Positions 1 through 11,400 of a stretch of DNA of 64,000 nucleotides are shown one piece after another. Under the pieces are notes generated by a model. The model made no database searches and was not told the origin of the DNA. It saw nothing but the letters and a program-made list of their open reading frames with translations. The DNA is from Purshia tridentata (lineage: Eukaryota > Streptophyta > Magnoliopsida > Rosales > Rosaceae): the NCBI GenBank assembly GCA_003254885.1, contig QANT01006052.1, positions 1 through 64,000 of the forward strand, read 5' to 3'. The position numbers were made by a program, and so were the translations under genes. Positions within the stretch are counted from its first letter, which is position 1, and the number at the start of each line of letters is the position of its first letter.

Positions 1-2687
1 AAAAAAAAAAAAAACCTTTATATATTAACAGAATAGATCAAAGTGTTACTAGTTGAAAATTTCAAGAATCTTTAAAATGAAAAAAATAGTTGAAGAATTG
101 AAGTGTTACTCGTGAAATAATTGAAAAATCACTGCTAAAATAATGAAATTAAATTTCAAAAATTCTTTTAATACGAGACTCTCGAAACTTTCTACAGGCT
201 TGTTTTGACTAGTACTATTTTTATATAAGATAAATAAAACAAAAGATTATTTAATTTTCTAGAAATTAGTTTAGGAATTCAAGATTTTCTAGAAAATACT
301 AAATGTCAAATTTGATAATTTTGACCCCATATAAAAATAATAGTAGTCAAGACGAGTTCATAAGAATTTTTGATGAATTTTTTCATATCCCGAGCTACTT
401 TTGACTAAAATTTTCAAAGTGTATCTAGGGGTGTTAAGACATATTTGTCCTTAAAAAATTGTATTATAAACAGAAATTGGCGGAGAGACCAAATTGATGT
501 TCGGTAGCAAAGAAAGGATGACTTTGAGTGAATTGTAGCTTAGGGACTAAATTGATGTTTTGGTGAAACTTTAAGGACTATTTATGATAAAGAGCCTCTT
601 TAAATTGGTAAGGAACTTTTGATTTTATACTAGTGGAGATGTCAAAATCCAACACATTTAATGGCTTTCATTAAGTCTATGTCTATCTGGTGTAGTGGGT
701 GTATTGTATTTGGGATTTTTAGTCATTCATGGACCATGGCACACAACTACAGATCATTCACAACAAAATCTCAGAAAACAATATCCACCTCTTTCATGAT
801 GGATAAGAATCAAAGCTGGAGACTTCACACATGGATAAGAATCTAATACCATAGAGGCATTGTGACTGTGTCACACAATAATATAACATATACAATGAAA
901 AGCTTGCAAAACTTTAATTACTAATAGTCTCACATGTAGCATGACATGATGGGAAATAATTAGCCAAATCCATGCTATCCAGCATGCATTTTCTGGTAAA
1001 GCATTAGTAGGCCATGTTGCATTACTTTTACCAGATTACACCTACAGACCCTTCACTATTCAAAACCAAAATAGTAACATAAAACTGAAAAAGAATAAGA
1101 TGCAGAATATATCTCAGTAACAATGAACCTTCAAGATCTCATCGCATTTGAATAATAGTAATGAATCACAATCAGATAGTACTTAATTTCCTCCAAACCA
1201 TTCAGAAACCTTATAAAACATGATTAATATTGCATTTGTATGCATTTGGCTAGTATATAGCTTCAACGAAACCTCATCTGATCTAAATCATTCACTGTCA
1301 TAGTGTAGTGTATACTCTGCCACTAAGTCTGTGGTTTCATTTAAAATGGAGCAGAGCAGGTGAGCCTTGGCTTGGAGATCTTCTTGTCTTCTTCAAGAGA
1401 GATCATAGAAGATTGGATGGATTATCGATCATCAGCTTGGCAAGAAAAGGCTAGCTCATCTTTTGAGAAAATCGCTTGAAACTCTACTCGATTTCAACTC
1501 CCAAATGATGATGAAGAAGGAAGGAATGAAGAGTTGGTCTGGACTTGGTCAAAAGATTTGACCAAGAATGCCTCTCTCCCTAAGCTCTTCTTTCCCTTGC
1601 TGCAAATTTATTATTATTCTTTTATGTAGCAGTATTTGTATATATCAATGTATTAATAAGGTCTAAACTATTCAATTTTCACTACTTTCACTTTCCTGTA
1701 TTTCTTTTAGCCATTCAATTTGTTTTCTGGATGTTTCTGTTGTGAAATTTAACCTGTTCAGTGGGTGGGAACAGCATGTGCTTTTGACTATACTTATACA
1801 TCATGTGCTAGCACTTTGTTGTACTGTTCGTGTTTGTGGTATCTTCTTTCTTTTCTTCTTTCTGGAAATAAACCTCATTTCAAACTGTTCACCAGGAAAA
1901 AAGGTTAGACAGACAAAATGTTTAAAACTTTGAAATGCATTTGATGTGTGTCTGCTACACCAAATCGTAGATGATTCTTCTTGATTGGAAGTTGAGAGAG
2001 TACCAACTATAATGAACTTGCTGAAGGTCCAATTTTCAATTTCAAGGAACTTTCCTATGTGGTTGCAGTCTAACTGCAGTCCAAAAGCCTCAATATAATG
2101 TCATAAAAGCTTCCAAAACCACATAGAAATCGAGTCTTGTACAATAGTAGTTATGAACTTACAACCTTATTTCACAAATCAAAATAGTGTCCCACAAGTT
2201 AAAAAAATGCTTCTTGTTAGGAAAATGGAAATTAAATTTTCTAGGAAAAGTGCAAAAATAAAATTTTCTTGATAGTTTTCAAGGAAAATTATGTTATTAT
2301 ATGATATATAATCACTTTTTAACCCTTAAATATTGACGGGTTCACTTTTTCACTATTAAGATATGAGGTTTTTCTCGTCAAATATAATGGTATACTATAC
2401 AACCACCGCTTCAAAAGTGGGTTCACACTTCACTGTTAGGTCCACAGTCCCAACAGTTAGGTATCACAATTTTCAACCATTCATCAGCTCAAACTGTCTT
2501 CAAGTGGCCGCCTCACCCAAAGACCCAACTTCCTTGCACTTAACCTTTGAATTTTAGCATCCCAAGCAAACAAAGCCATCCCTGTCATTCTGTCAACATC
2601 TTTGCAAAGTCATAGCTTCTCTTCCCTTATATTTGCACACACACTGCACATCTCCTTTTGAACAAAGATAGATTGCACCACCAAAAC
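1..2687. other. Intergenic region upstream of the LBD gene
   Basis: This AT-rich stretch has no convincing coding exon. It holds an imperfect inverted repeat near 189-366, listed separately. At 470-600 there is the phrase 'agggactaaattgatg', which resembles sequence often seen in decayed plant transposons; that is an impression only. Around 1340-1680 the base composition becomes more gene-like, with a short open frame at 1417-1479 (20 codons, beginning MDYRSSAW) followed by a T-rich, 3'-UTR-like tail. It could be the last exon of a small gene or a noncoding transcript, but no splice-consistent model could be built. The stretch before 2688 contains a TATA-like element near 2629 that could serve the LBD gene. 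Confidence 0.6.
189..366. repeat. Imperfect inverted repeat (possible MITE or TE remnant)
   Basis: The left arm at about 189-225 and the right arm at about 329-366 are reverse complements over roughly 37 bases with one indel and several mismatches. They share the core 'ttgacta' and a 'tatttttatat' end. The spacer of about 103 bases is very AT-rich and contains the small palindrome-like pair 'ttttctagaaa'. The geometry would suit a degenerate miniature inverted-repeat element or the stem of a larger foldback element. No clear target-site duplication was found. Confidence 0.45.
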
Positions 2688-3351
2688 ATGGACACCCAAG
2701 TACCAATGCGTGCTAGGGTTCATCAACCATGTGCAGCTTGCAGGATGCTACGCAGAAGATGTGGCAGTAATTGCTCACTTGCACCATATTTCCCAAGTGA
2801 TGACATTGAGAAGTTTGCTGGTGTGCATAGAGTTTTTGGTGCCAGCAACGTTGTCAAAATGATTCAGGTGGGTAGAAACTAGAGAGTGCCTCATGTAGTT
2901 TTCAATCTATGCTGGTCTGGTCACATAATTCATGACTTTTCTTAAACCATAATATTATAATTACATAACTGAATCATGGTATTAAAATTATGTTGTATTT
3001 GTCTGGGTGGTGTTATAAGATATGACAACCATTTCATTTTGGTATCAGATGGTGGAAGAGACAAGAAGGGAAGATGCAGTAAAAGCCATCGTGTATGAAG
3101 CAACAGCGAGGCTCAAAGACCCTGTTTATGGCAGTGCTGGAACTATTTTCCATTTGCAGAAGATGATTCAAGAACTTGGATCTGAATTGGAATCAATAAG
3201 AGCTCAAGTCTTGGAGTTGCAGGAACAAAGAGACCAGTTGTTGGGCATTCTTATGAATGTTCATTGCCTTGATCTGTACTCCACCATGCGCGACCCAATG
3301 TTTGGTGGTGGCAGTTCCCAGTTACAAGATGATACCATATATGGCATATGA
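2688..3351 (+). CDS. LOB-domain (LBD/ASL) transcription factor, class I type
   Basis: Plant-specific nuclear DNA-binding protein of the LATERAL ORGAN BOUNDARIES family, whose members control organ boundaries, roots and vascular or cambial growth. The exons are 2688-2867 and 3049-3351, joined in phase 0 (donor CAG|GTGGGT, acceptor TATCAG), giving 160 residues. The zinc-finger-like C block CAACRMLRRRCGSNC (CX2CX6CX3C) lies at residues 15-29. The GAS block follows, from about FAGVHRVFGASNV to the DPVYG signature, which the intron interrupts after residue 60; an intron within the LOB domain is common in this family. A leucine-rich heptad stretch (LQKMIQELGSELESI) then forms the coiled coil typical of class I. 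The first ATG matches the short N-terminus of the family. The C-terminal tail is short (about 35 residues after the coil). I cannot assign a particular LBD number; LBD1/11 or LBD23/24-like members are possible. Confidence 0.92.
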
Positions 3352-5455
3352 CCCTCTTCAATTTTCTTGAGACTGTGATTGGATAGTATAATGTAACAAT
3401 TTCTAGAAGTCAACGTATCAAACTCAAAACCAACTGACAACAGGTGAAGAAATATATGACATTATGTATTGTAATGCAAGGTTTTACATTCCTGGCTACA
3501 AGATATATTCTTACTATTAATGTCTCATATTATTTGGGCTTACATCTAATGCACAACCAAACTAGAGTACACATTCAATTCGTGGGGCTTATAGGTCCAT
3601 TGTTAGTGCACTTATCCCCTCACCCCATTGGCAAGAGAGTTCGATTCTTACATTCCTCTTCTCCTGATTTAAAAAGAAATTCAAAATCAAATAAAAAGTC
3701 TCCTTTAAATTCACAAGGATGATAACAAAGGGCATTCTTAAGAATAAAGAACAAAGTTTTGTTCATAAGTCTTTGAGTTTTCTTATTGAATGTGATTCTT
3801 GGATTATCAAGGATTGTACATGAACCTAAACGAAGACATATATGATTGAAAAATAAAATCATTTCTTAACAAGAATATTGGTACTCTTGGGTCATGTTTT
3901 CTTGGTGTTAACCAATTAGGCTTATTCAAGAATGTCCTTACTTTAAGAAAAGTAAGAACATCTTTTCTATGTAACACCTGACAATGTAGTTCGATGATTA
4001 AAACCGTTTATTTTTTAGGTTCCTTCTCAAAAGTCATCATGTAAAAAATCAGCTAAATCAATTATTACTTTTCTTAAAGTAAGGATATCCTTACTTGAAA
4101 ATTTCTCCTTATCCAATTAAAGCTTCATTGACTAAAATGCTGCAATTGGTTTCTAGGCAAACGTGTTAATAGTGTTGGTATCTATTGGAAAAGGAATATA
4201 CAAGAGAAAGTCATTTCCGTTGAAATAGTTGACAAGATTGAAAACTGCATTTTCCTAACTAACAATGCCAATCATTTAAGTTGGTGGCTTTTACTCACAT
4301 TTTCAAAACAGAGAGGCATGGAAGTGCAATTTGGTGTTCAATTTTCCAGTCAAAGTCCTGAAAGAAGTCAACGTAGAAAAAGGGGTAGAATCAAAGAATA
4401 TGCCAACTTCTAGATGCTAACTAGTTAGATTCCTTTTTGTAAGCGAACATTAATCCTCATATGGGAGACTAACCTTAAGATCATATAAAACCTTTGCGGT
4501 TTGAACATAAGAAGGAATGGTAGAAATAAGGAACATGGAGCATATGTGTGTTTTCTTTTGTAATATGATTGAAATAAAGTGGTTAAAATCATCTTATCTC
4601 GTATCCACCACCCCCCAGTCCTATATGTATTTGTCACCACTACTCAATATCGTTGTAAGAGTAGTGCTCTGCTGCCAGACGTCTGGAATGAATATTTTGC
4701 GCGACTAATACTATCTCAACCACTCATGTACCATTAATTGAATTATGTGGCTGGTAATTATTGTAATATTACATGTCCCAGTAAAATAAAATAAAAAACT
4801 ATTTTTTCTCTCTCTTGCCCATTCTNTGATAAAAACTATGGTATGTCATCACCGAGGCTCCTAAAGATTGACAATTATATTGATATGCTATATTATTAGA
4901 CTACTATTCTGATATGCATATTCGAACAAAAATTTAGATGATTAATGATCAAAATACTACAAAATTTAGATTGCTAGTTTACATTTTACGGTTATGTTGT
5001 TTAATTGTTATCTTCTGTTTCCTACTTGTGTTTAGTTGTTATCTCATGTTGTTTAACATGTACTTACTACTTGAGTCAGCTTGCGCATAATTCGATTAAT
5101 TTCTCCACCGATTCGATCAAAAACAAACTATTCACATTGGACCAGGGAATTCTTAAGAAATAAATTTCTTGTAGTCTTGTAGCCTGACCCTATGAGTAGT
5201 CGTACTGCTGACCATTAGAGAGTAAACTTGATACCTAACCAACTAAACTACCCCACTTGTTTCTTCCTAATTACAACTTCAGTAGTGAGAGTCACCCATT
5301 ATCTGCTGTCGTTTCCCCAACAAAATGCCGATGCCTTTTTCATTGTCGTTTCACATACACGACGTCGTTTGCGCTGCGCAATTCATATGTACGGTGCTCT
5401 TCTTCTACGTGTAATTTCTTCTTCCTTCGTTTCTGTGAAACCAAAAAACTCAAAC
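3352..5455. other. Intergenic region between the LBD and DmX-like genes
   Basis: No coding exon is recognised. The first few hundred bases are the likely LBD 3' UTR and terminator region. A 20-bp perfect inverted repeat (3936-3955 and 4065-4084) encloses a copy of a dispersed repeat also seen near 30.5 kb. One N lies at 4826 within a CT-rich stretch. The last 200-250 bases are the promoter and 5' UTR of the DmX-like gene. Confidence 0.6.
3936..4084. repeat. Foldback element: 20-bp perfect inverted repeat around a dispersed repeat
   Basis: The sequence ccttactttaagaaaagtaa at 3936-3955 is the exact reverse complement of 4065-4084. Each arm is itself partly palindromic. Between the arms, 3993-4063 matches 30483-30560 with frequent mismatches; both share 'tttattttttaggt' and an 'aaaaaat.a..taaatc' segment. 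Terminal inverted repeats around a repeated interior fit a MITE-type nonautonomous DNA transposon. The 30-kb copy has lost obvious arms. Confidence 0.55.
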
Positions 5456-8400
5456 ATGCCAGACTCAGACACACCCTCCACTTCCCAAACTCCAATCTCC
5501 GCCATGGACCCCACTCAGCACCTTCCTCTCCAAATACTCAGATCCGACCCAATGCCTCCCGCCCCGACCCGATTAGACCTACTTGGATCCACCATCGACT
5601 GGCTCCCCGACTTTCTAGACCTCTCATGGGTCGCTTACGGAGCCTCTTCGCTTCTGGTCATATCCCACTTCCCCTCCCCTCTCTCCAATAACGAAATCCT
5701 AATTGGACCCATGTTCCGCCAGGTGTTCGAGCTCTCCAGCAACCCCTCGTCGGCCGTCGAAGCCGTCTCTTGGTCCCCGGCCACTCCGTCGATAGGTCAG
5801 CTCGCTGCCGCGGCTGAGAATTGCATTTGGGTGTTCTCGCATGATTCAGCGAGGTCCAAAGGTGCGTGAGGCTTGGAGGTGTTCTTTTAGTTTGGTTACT
5901 GAGAAAAAGTGAGAGAGAAAATGAGGTGAAATGATAAGGTTTTGAATTGACAGCAGGACTTGAATGAATATGTAGTTCAGCAGGTGTGTAACTGTTTGTA
6001 GCAAAGGTTTTTCCATTTTCCTGTTTTGGTAGCTAATGAAATTGAGAGTGAGAGAAAATGAGGTGAAATGTAGAGATTCTGAATTGGCAACAGGACTTTG
6101 CAATTAGAGTGAGGAAATAAAGTGACATTTGATTTCAAATAGATTGACATTGCTATGGTTTTGTGCATTCATTTTGGTGCAAAGTGATTAATAGCCGCTA
6201 TTAACTTATGTGTTTTCTGCATTTTTTGTTCTCAATTTGGTCTTGATGTCTTAAATTTCAAATCTTTCTACTCATATTCAGGTTCTTTTTGTTGGAGCCA
6301 GAATGCAGTACTTGTACACTCTCAAAAGGTCGAGGCAATCGGATGGACGGGCTGTGGGGATGGAATTATTGCAGGTGGAATAGAGGTGGTTTTGTGGAAA
6401 AGAAGTGGCATGTCTTGGGAAATTGCTTGGAAGTTTAAAGCAGACCAACCCCAAAGTATGGTCTCTGCAACTTGGTCTGTTGAAGGATTTTTTGCAACTG
6501 CAGCTCATCAGAGTAAATGGCAGGTTGATGGATTGCCTACTAGCAAGGCTTGCAAATGTGTGTTAGTATGTCAAAGTGATGGAAAATCTGGATTTGTGAA
6601 ATCTGAGCTACATCATCCTCTTCCTGTTTCAATGATTCAATGGAGGCCATTAACAGGAATAGGTTTAAACAGAGATGCAAAGCATTCACCAAGGCATGTG
6701 CTACTCACTTGTTGCTTAGATGGGACTGTAAGATTATGGTGTGAGGTTGATGATGGAAGGGGAAGAAAAGTTGGCAAGGACATTAATGACCACAGAACGA
6801 TGAGGTGGTCATTTGCTGTAGCCGCTGTAATTGAGATAAACCAGGCACTGAATGGGATTCTGAGCACTGATATATATGTGACGTGGGCCACAGAAATTGG
6901 GGGTGTTTATAAAACTAGTGAAGGAGCTAAACAATTTTTCTCCACAAAAGGTTATGAGCATGACCGGGCTGGTAATTGTGAGTGGTTAATTGGGCTGGGT
7001 CCTGGAATGTTGGTCAATTTCTGGGCTATACACTGTCTTGACGATGTCTCCCCAATAAGATTTCCCCGGGTTACATTATGGAAGACGCAAGAACTACAGG
7101 TTCTAGAAGGGAGTCATCTTCATAGGACTGGAATTTCTAATTATAAAGATAGAATACCACTTAATAAAGTTGGTATCTTGAGGAACTGCATGTCTGGCCC
7201 ACCAATTGTATGCTCTTTGATTCATTTATTACCTTGTAATTCCTTGGTTTGGTCACTGTTATATACTCAAAAATCAAATAGTGTAGAGGACTTATCCCTT
7301 AATGAAACTGTTACAGAGAACATCTTATCATGTAAAGCTAGCGGACTCTTGAATTTGGATGGTCATGCTGGCAGAATCTTACAAGTAGCTGTGCATCCAT
7401 ATAACTGTGAAGTTGAATTGGCTGTTTCTTTGGATTCTGATGGATTACTTCTGTTTTGGTTCTTTTCTACCATTTCCAACTGCATTTTGGGCCATCCAAC
7501 ACTAATTCCAGCATGGGAACTGTGTGGGAAGCTTGTAACTCAAAGTTCATGTACCAAGTATACAAGCTTGAGGTGGGCACCATCAATAGTAGATGAAGTA
7601 GTCGTTCTTCTAATGGGACATGCAGGAGGAATTGATTGCTTTATTGTAAAAATTCATCAGAATGAGGAAGAAAGTATAGAGTGTCACTACTTATGCACTA
7701 TACCTTTTACAGGTCATGGTCCTTATGAGGATGGTCCCACAAGTATATTTTCATTTCCCTTGCCTTCTACTTGTCATAAAACCCTAAAATCTAGTAGGTT
7801 TATGCTTTTGGGTATATGGATGAATGGGTTTCAGGCTCTTTCATGGGAAATCACCTTGCACTATTTTGATTTATCAGGAAACTACTGTGAATGTAATTTT
7901 GAGACTGGAGATGCTCCTGAATGCAGTATGTGGGGATTTGAAAGTACTTTTTCCAATAAAAGATATTGTCTTAATGTAAACCCTTGCTCATCACAGCTAC
8001 CAGATCCTCACACCCATGACGAGGTTACAAGTTTTTTTGTTGTCTGTCCGGGTAGTTTGATATGTATAGCAAAGAATTTGGCTTCTACTATTGATCAATG
8101 CTCTAATTGTCCTGCATATATAATGGCCACAGGCTGCTCTGATGGTAGTTTGAAACTGTGGAGGAGTAACATTGGTAAACCATCAACACCACACATTCCC
8201 TGGGAAATTGTGGGTATGTTTGTGGCACATCAAGGCCCCATTAGCACCATATGCTTATCTGATTGTGGTCGGAAGATTGCAACCATCTGCAAGGAGTTTC
8301 CTTCAAATACTGTTAGCAGTCTTCATATATGGGACTCTGTACACCTTGCAGGTGCAGGGACTTTAATGTTAGAAGATACATTATCCTTTGCTCAAGAACT

Positions 8401-11400
8401 TGTTGCTTTGAATTGGCTGTCCTTAGGAAATGGCCAGTTACTGCTAGGAGTTTGCACACAGAATCAGTTACAAGTCTATTCTCAGGAGCGTTGTGGTGGT
8501 CAGACTTTGTTAAACTCTGGAAAATCATTGAAAAAGGACATCTGGGTATGCATTGCATCTACTGATACTTTCCCTCCCATTTGTGATTTCTTTTGGGGCC
8601 CCAGAGGAACAGCTGTGTTTGTTCATAGTAGTTACTTTTGTGTAAATAGTCAGTGGTTGTTGCTTGTAGATAAGAAGCATTTTGTTGATGGCCATCCAAA
8701 TTACATCACAGAAAATTTCCTGGATTCCGTGGGTGGAAGGGAAGAGGACATTCATTCTGGAATTGGTCAATTCAATAAAATGTCACTTGATAACAGTGGA
8801 GGAGATTGCGAGTTTGGTATGCCTTTGAAGATTGATTTGAAAAAGGATCATCTGTCCAGTAGCTTGTTTGTAGCAAGGGCTCAACTGAAATATGATTGGG
8901 CTACCAAGTTAGGTGTATGGACCATGATTGAAGTGGCTGAGAAGTTAAGTGGATCTCTGCCAGTTTATCACCCAGAGGCCCTCTTTATGAATATCTATTC
9001 AGGTACTGTAATTTAGTAGTTTACTTATTTTTGATGAAGTACATATGATTTTGTTCAACGGAGTTATAATATTATTGGTCAAACCTTTCATCTGTGTGTG
9101 TGTTTGTGTGCCCATGCGTTTTATCTCTCTAGTGGCAGTTTTCAAATGTTTCGTTTTACATCTCAACAATCCTCCTTGAACTTTTTGGAACACTTGCTTT
9201 CACTGAGTGTCTATGTAATATTTACTGTGTTAATAGAGCATGGAATCTGTAATGTGTTTAGGAAATTGGAAGCGTGCGCTTATTTCCCTGAGGCATCTCA
9301 ATGAATTTTTCTCTTCTAGTTCTTCTCCTGAGAGGAAGCATAGCCCTGCAAAGTCTAGCAATTTTGTTCCCGAGATTCCTTTGTCAACTTTTTTTGATGG
9401 ACTTCTCTCAACATATTCAAATGATAAAGGATTTCAATGGAGTGGTGATACTTCTCCAATCACTTCATCTTCTCAGTTTCAGAGAGACTTGGGCCAGTTT
9501 ACTTACAGTTTGGATTCCTATGCTTCCAATACGCCCAATTCATCTTCAACAAAATCTGAACTTAGTGACTTTGTTGAGCCTCTTGAGAAGTTGTATGAGT
9601 TAGCAGCTATAAGCAACATAGAGAAGATGCAAATTCTTGCTATTATAGATCTTCTCAATGAAATGACTAATTCACACTCTGGTTCTGTGTATGAAAGTCT
9701 TGATGAACCTGGACGGAGGTATTTCTGAATTTTTTTGACTACATACTTTCTGTATTTTTTTTCTTATGTACCGATGTCTGCCCTAAAATGCTGCAATTCA
9801 ATGTTAGATATTCTGGGGGTGGTTGCATGTCACAAATCTTTCATATTTGGATTGTAGTCCCTTAACAGGTTTTGATAAAATTTATAGTGAAAATTTATTT
9901 GTTTAAGTGAAGGTAAAATTATCCAACTATAACTTTTTTAGCTGTGGTCTCTCTTGTGAACTATTATTTCTGATGGTGTTGTATAAAACTGTATCTATTT
10001 CTCATTATCGTTTTTAAATGATATAGTCTGCTGCTGTATAATTTAACTATAGTTCTCATACCATTATTCTTAAGATTGATCCTAACATTTTTTTCACTTT
10101 TTTCCATGTCGGTTATTTATAATTTATTCTTTGAATATTCTTTGTTTCTAGGTTTTGGGTTGCATTGAGGTTTCAACAACTACATTTTTCCCGAAAGTAT
10201 GGTAGATCGGTATCCATGGAGGAGTTGGTTATTGACTCTAAGTTGATTGGATGGGCCTACCACTCTGATTGCCAGGAAAATTTATTTGGGTCTTTTCTAC
10301 CTAATGAACCATCTTGGCATGAAATGCGGAATTTGGGTGTAGGATTTTGGTTTACAAATACAGCACAATTGCGTTCCAGGGTAATACATTAATCTTTTAT
10401 TGTTACCATTGCTTAATGCACTAAACTAGGAACATGGCTCCTCTCAGCCTTTTTAGATCTCTAGAAAAGCATAATATGTGAAACTGTGATGTCTATCAGG
10501 CTCAGTGATGCATAATAGCAATTGCAGGAGTGATGGCTTACCCAGAATTACTGCTTAACCTGAATCGTATCATTTACTTTTGCCTATGGATTCATTTGGG
10601 TTAGGGTATTTATACATGGTGTTGACCAATTGCATCAAGGGAAAGCATTTGATTTCCCATAAGCAATGAGCTATAAGTTTTAAAAGGAAGCTGTTTTGTT
10701 TAGTCTTTATTATTGTGCAGTATATTTAGTTATCTACTTATCATTATTTTTAACATCTGTGATGACTTCATCACCCAGCCTCCTCATTTTGGCTAGGAAA
10801 TATAGTGATTAAAAATTATTTTCCATGTTATTTTTTTTTACAATTCTGAGAGTTTTTTTCACTGTAGATGGAGAAACTGGCAAGACTGCAGTATCTGAAG
10901 AGGAAAGATCCTAAGGATTGTGCTTTACTATACATAGCACTGAATAGAATTCAAGTTTTGTCTGGCCTTTTCAAAATGAGCAAGGATGAGAAGGATAAGC
11001 CCCTAGTTGGATTTCTTTCACGCAATTTTCAGGTACTTGTAAAGTTATAGGCTGGTAATATATTGATTTACTTATAAGAATAAAGAGAAAGCTGATTTTT
11101 AGGAGGCATAATTGAGAAATCTTTCTTCTTGAGGTTCTCCATCCTGTACCCCAACAATTCTTGTCTTAATTTATTGGTGCCAGTCTGCTCTCTCTCTCTC
11201 ATTTTTTTCTTTAGTCAAACAATAAGTCAATGGTTAGGTTTTCTTTGCAATATTCAATCTCAGTTTTTCATCAACATTTTTTTTTTCTCACAGGAGGAGA
11301 AAAATAAGGCAGCTGCTTTGAAGAATGCATATGTCTTAATGGGAAGACATCAACTGGAGATGGCTATTGCTTTCTTTCTGCTTGGAGGTGATACTTCTTC

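Noticed and set aside
3570-3660. tRNA-like B-box phrase (gttcgattctt) suggesting a tRNA or SINE
   Set aside because: No matching A box or cloverleaf could be drawn; the similarity is limited to a few bases.
5257-5691. 144-codon frame overlapping exon 1 of the DmX-like gene
   Set aside because: It is out of frame with the exon that splices correctly and matches the family; a shadow frame.
9240-9261. ATG at 9240 as the start of a separate gene or exon
   Set aside because: The acceptor TTTAG at 9260-9261 gives the in-frame family sequence NIYSGNWKRA; bases 9240-9261 are intron.
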